Assembly (NCBI GenBank): GCA_013153375.1
Contig: JAADEN010000058.1
Coordinates: 1 to 5,395 of the forward strand
From: Chloroflexota bacterium
GTDB taxonomy: Bacteria; Chloroflexota; Anaerolineae; Anaerolineales; DRMV01
Direction: 5' to 3'
DNA: 5,395 nucleotides
Part shown: positions 5,394-5,395 of the stretch, piece by piece
How positions within the stretch are numbered: position 1 is the stretch's first letter
How the letters are laid out: the number at the start of each line of letters is the position of its first letter
Translations under genes and position numbers: made by a program
The notes under the pieces: model-generated
The model's database searches: none
What the model saw: only the letters and a program-made list of their open reading frames with translations
What the model was told of the DNA's origin: nothing

Positions 5394-5395
5394 CG

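Overview
The window comes from a GC-rich bacterial chromosome (roughly 70 % G+C by eye). Its codons end overwhelmingly in G or C, and its proteins are rich in Arg, Ala, Trp and Pro and poor in Lys. Three predicted promoters share an extended -10 element (TG-N-TAYRAT) and lack a recognisable -35. Together with a Cys-anchored lipoprotein and an SfsA plus GH31 pair, this would fit a Chloroflexota (Anaerolineae-like, possibly thermophilic) genome. That placement is an inference; no marker gene in the window fixes it.

Layout from left to right: (1) positions 1-358 hold no gene I can defend. They are a GC-rich stretch followed by an AT-richer island (about 46 % G+C at 261-330) with two abutting small inverted repeats. 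(2) A rightward promoter at 359-367 and a 5' leader with a strong inverted repeat precede a 357-residue lipoprotein gene (473-1546). (3) Facing it is a leftward two-gene operon: a GH31 alpha-glucosidase-like gene (2262-4658) followed by sfsA (1522-2265). The two genes overlap by 4 bases (ATGA). The end of sfsA overlaps the end of the lipoprotein gene by 25 bp, so the two convergent genes lie on each other's antisense strand at their 3' ends. (4) A 165-bp divergent intergenic region (4659-4823) holds back-to-back extended -10 promoters whose -35 zones would coincide, plus a 9-bp direct repeat flanking the leftward -10. (5) A complete ECF-type sigma factor gene (4824-5393) reads rightward, and its stop codon lies two bases before the window edge.

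How the genes may work together: the GH31 enzyme would release glucose from alpha-glucosides. SfsA was first described in E. coli for its effect on maltose metabolism, so a translationally coupled GH31-sfsA operon has a coherent sugar-use theme. The ECF sigma factor shares its promoter region with that operon and could be co-regulated with it, but nothing in the sequence proves a regulatory link. The lipoprotein is an exported, membrane-anchored protein of unknown function with two similar halves.

I saw no mobile element, CRISPR array, tRNA or rRNA gene, or canonical intrinsic terminator. Nothing here amounts to a clearly new biological system. The points most worth a second look are the GH31-sfsA coupling, the extra N-terminal segment of the GH31 protein, the duplicated lipoprotein, and the structured leaders and divergent promoter region.
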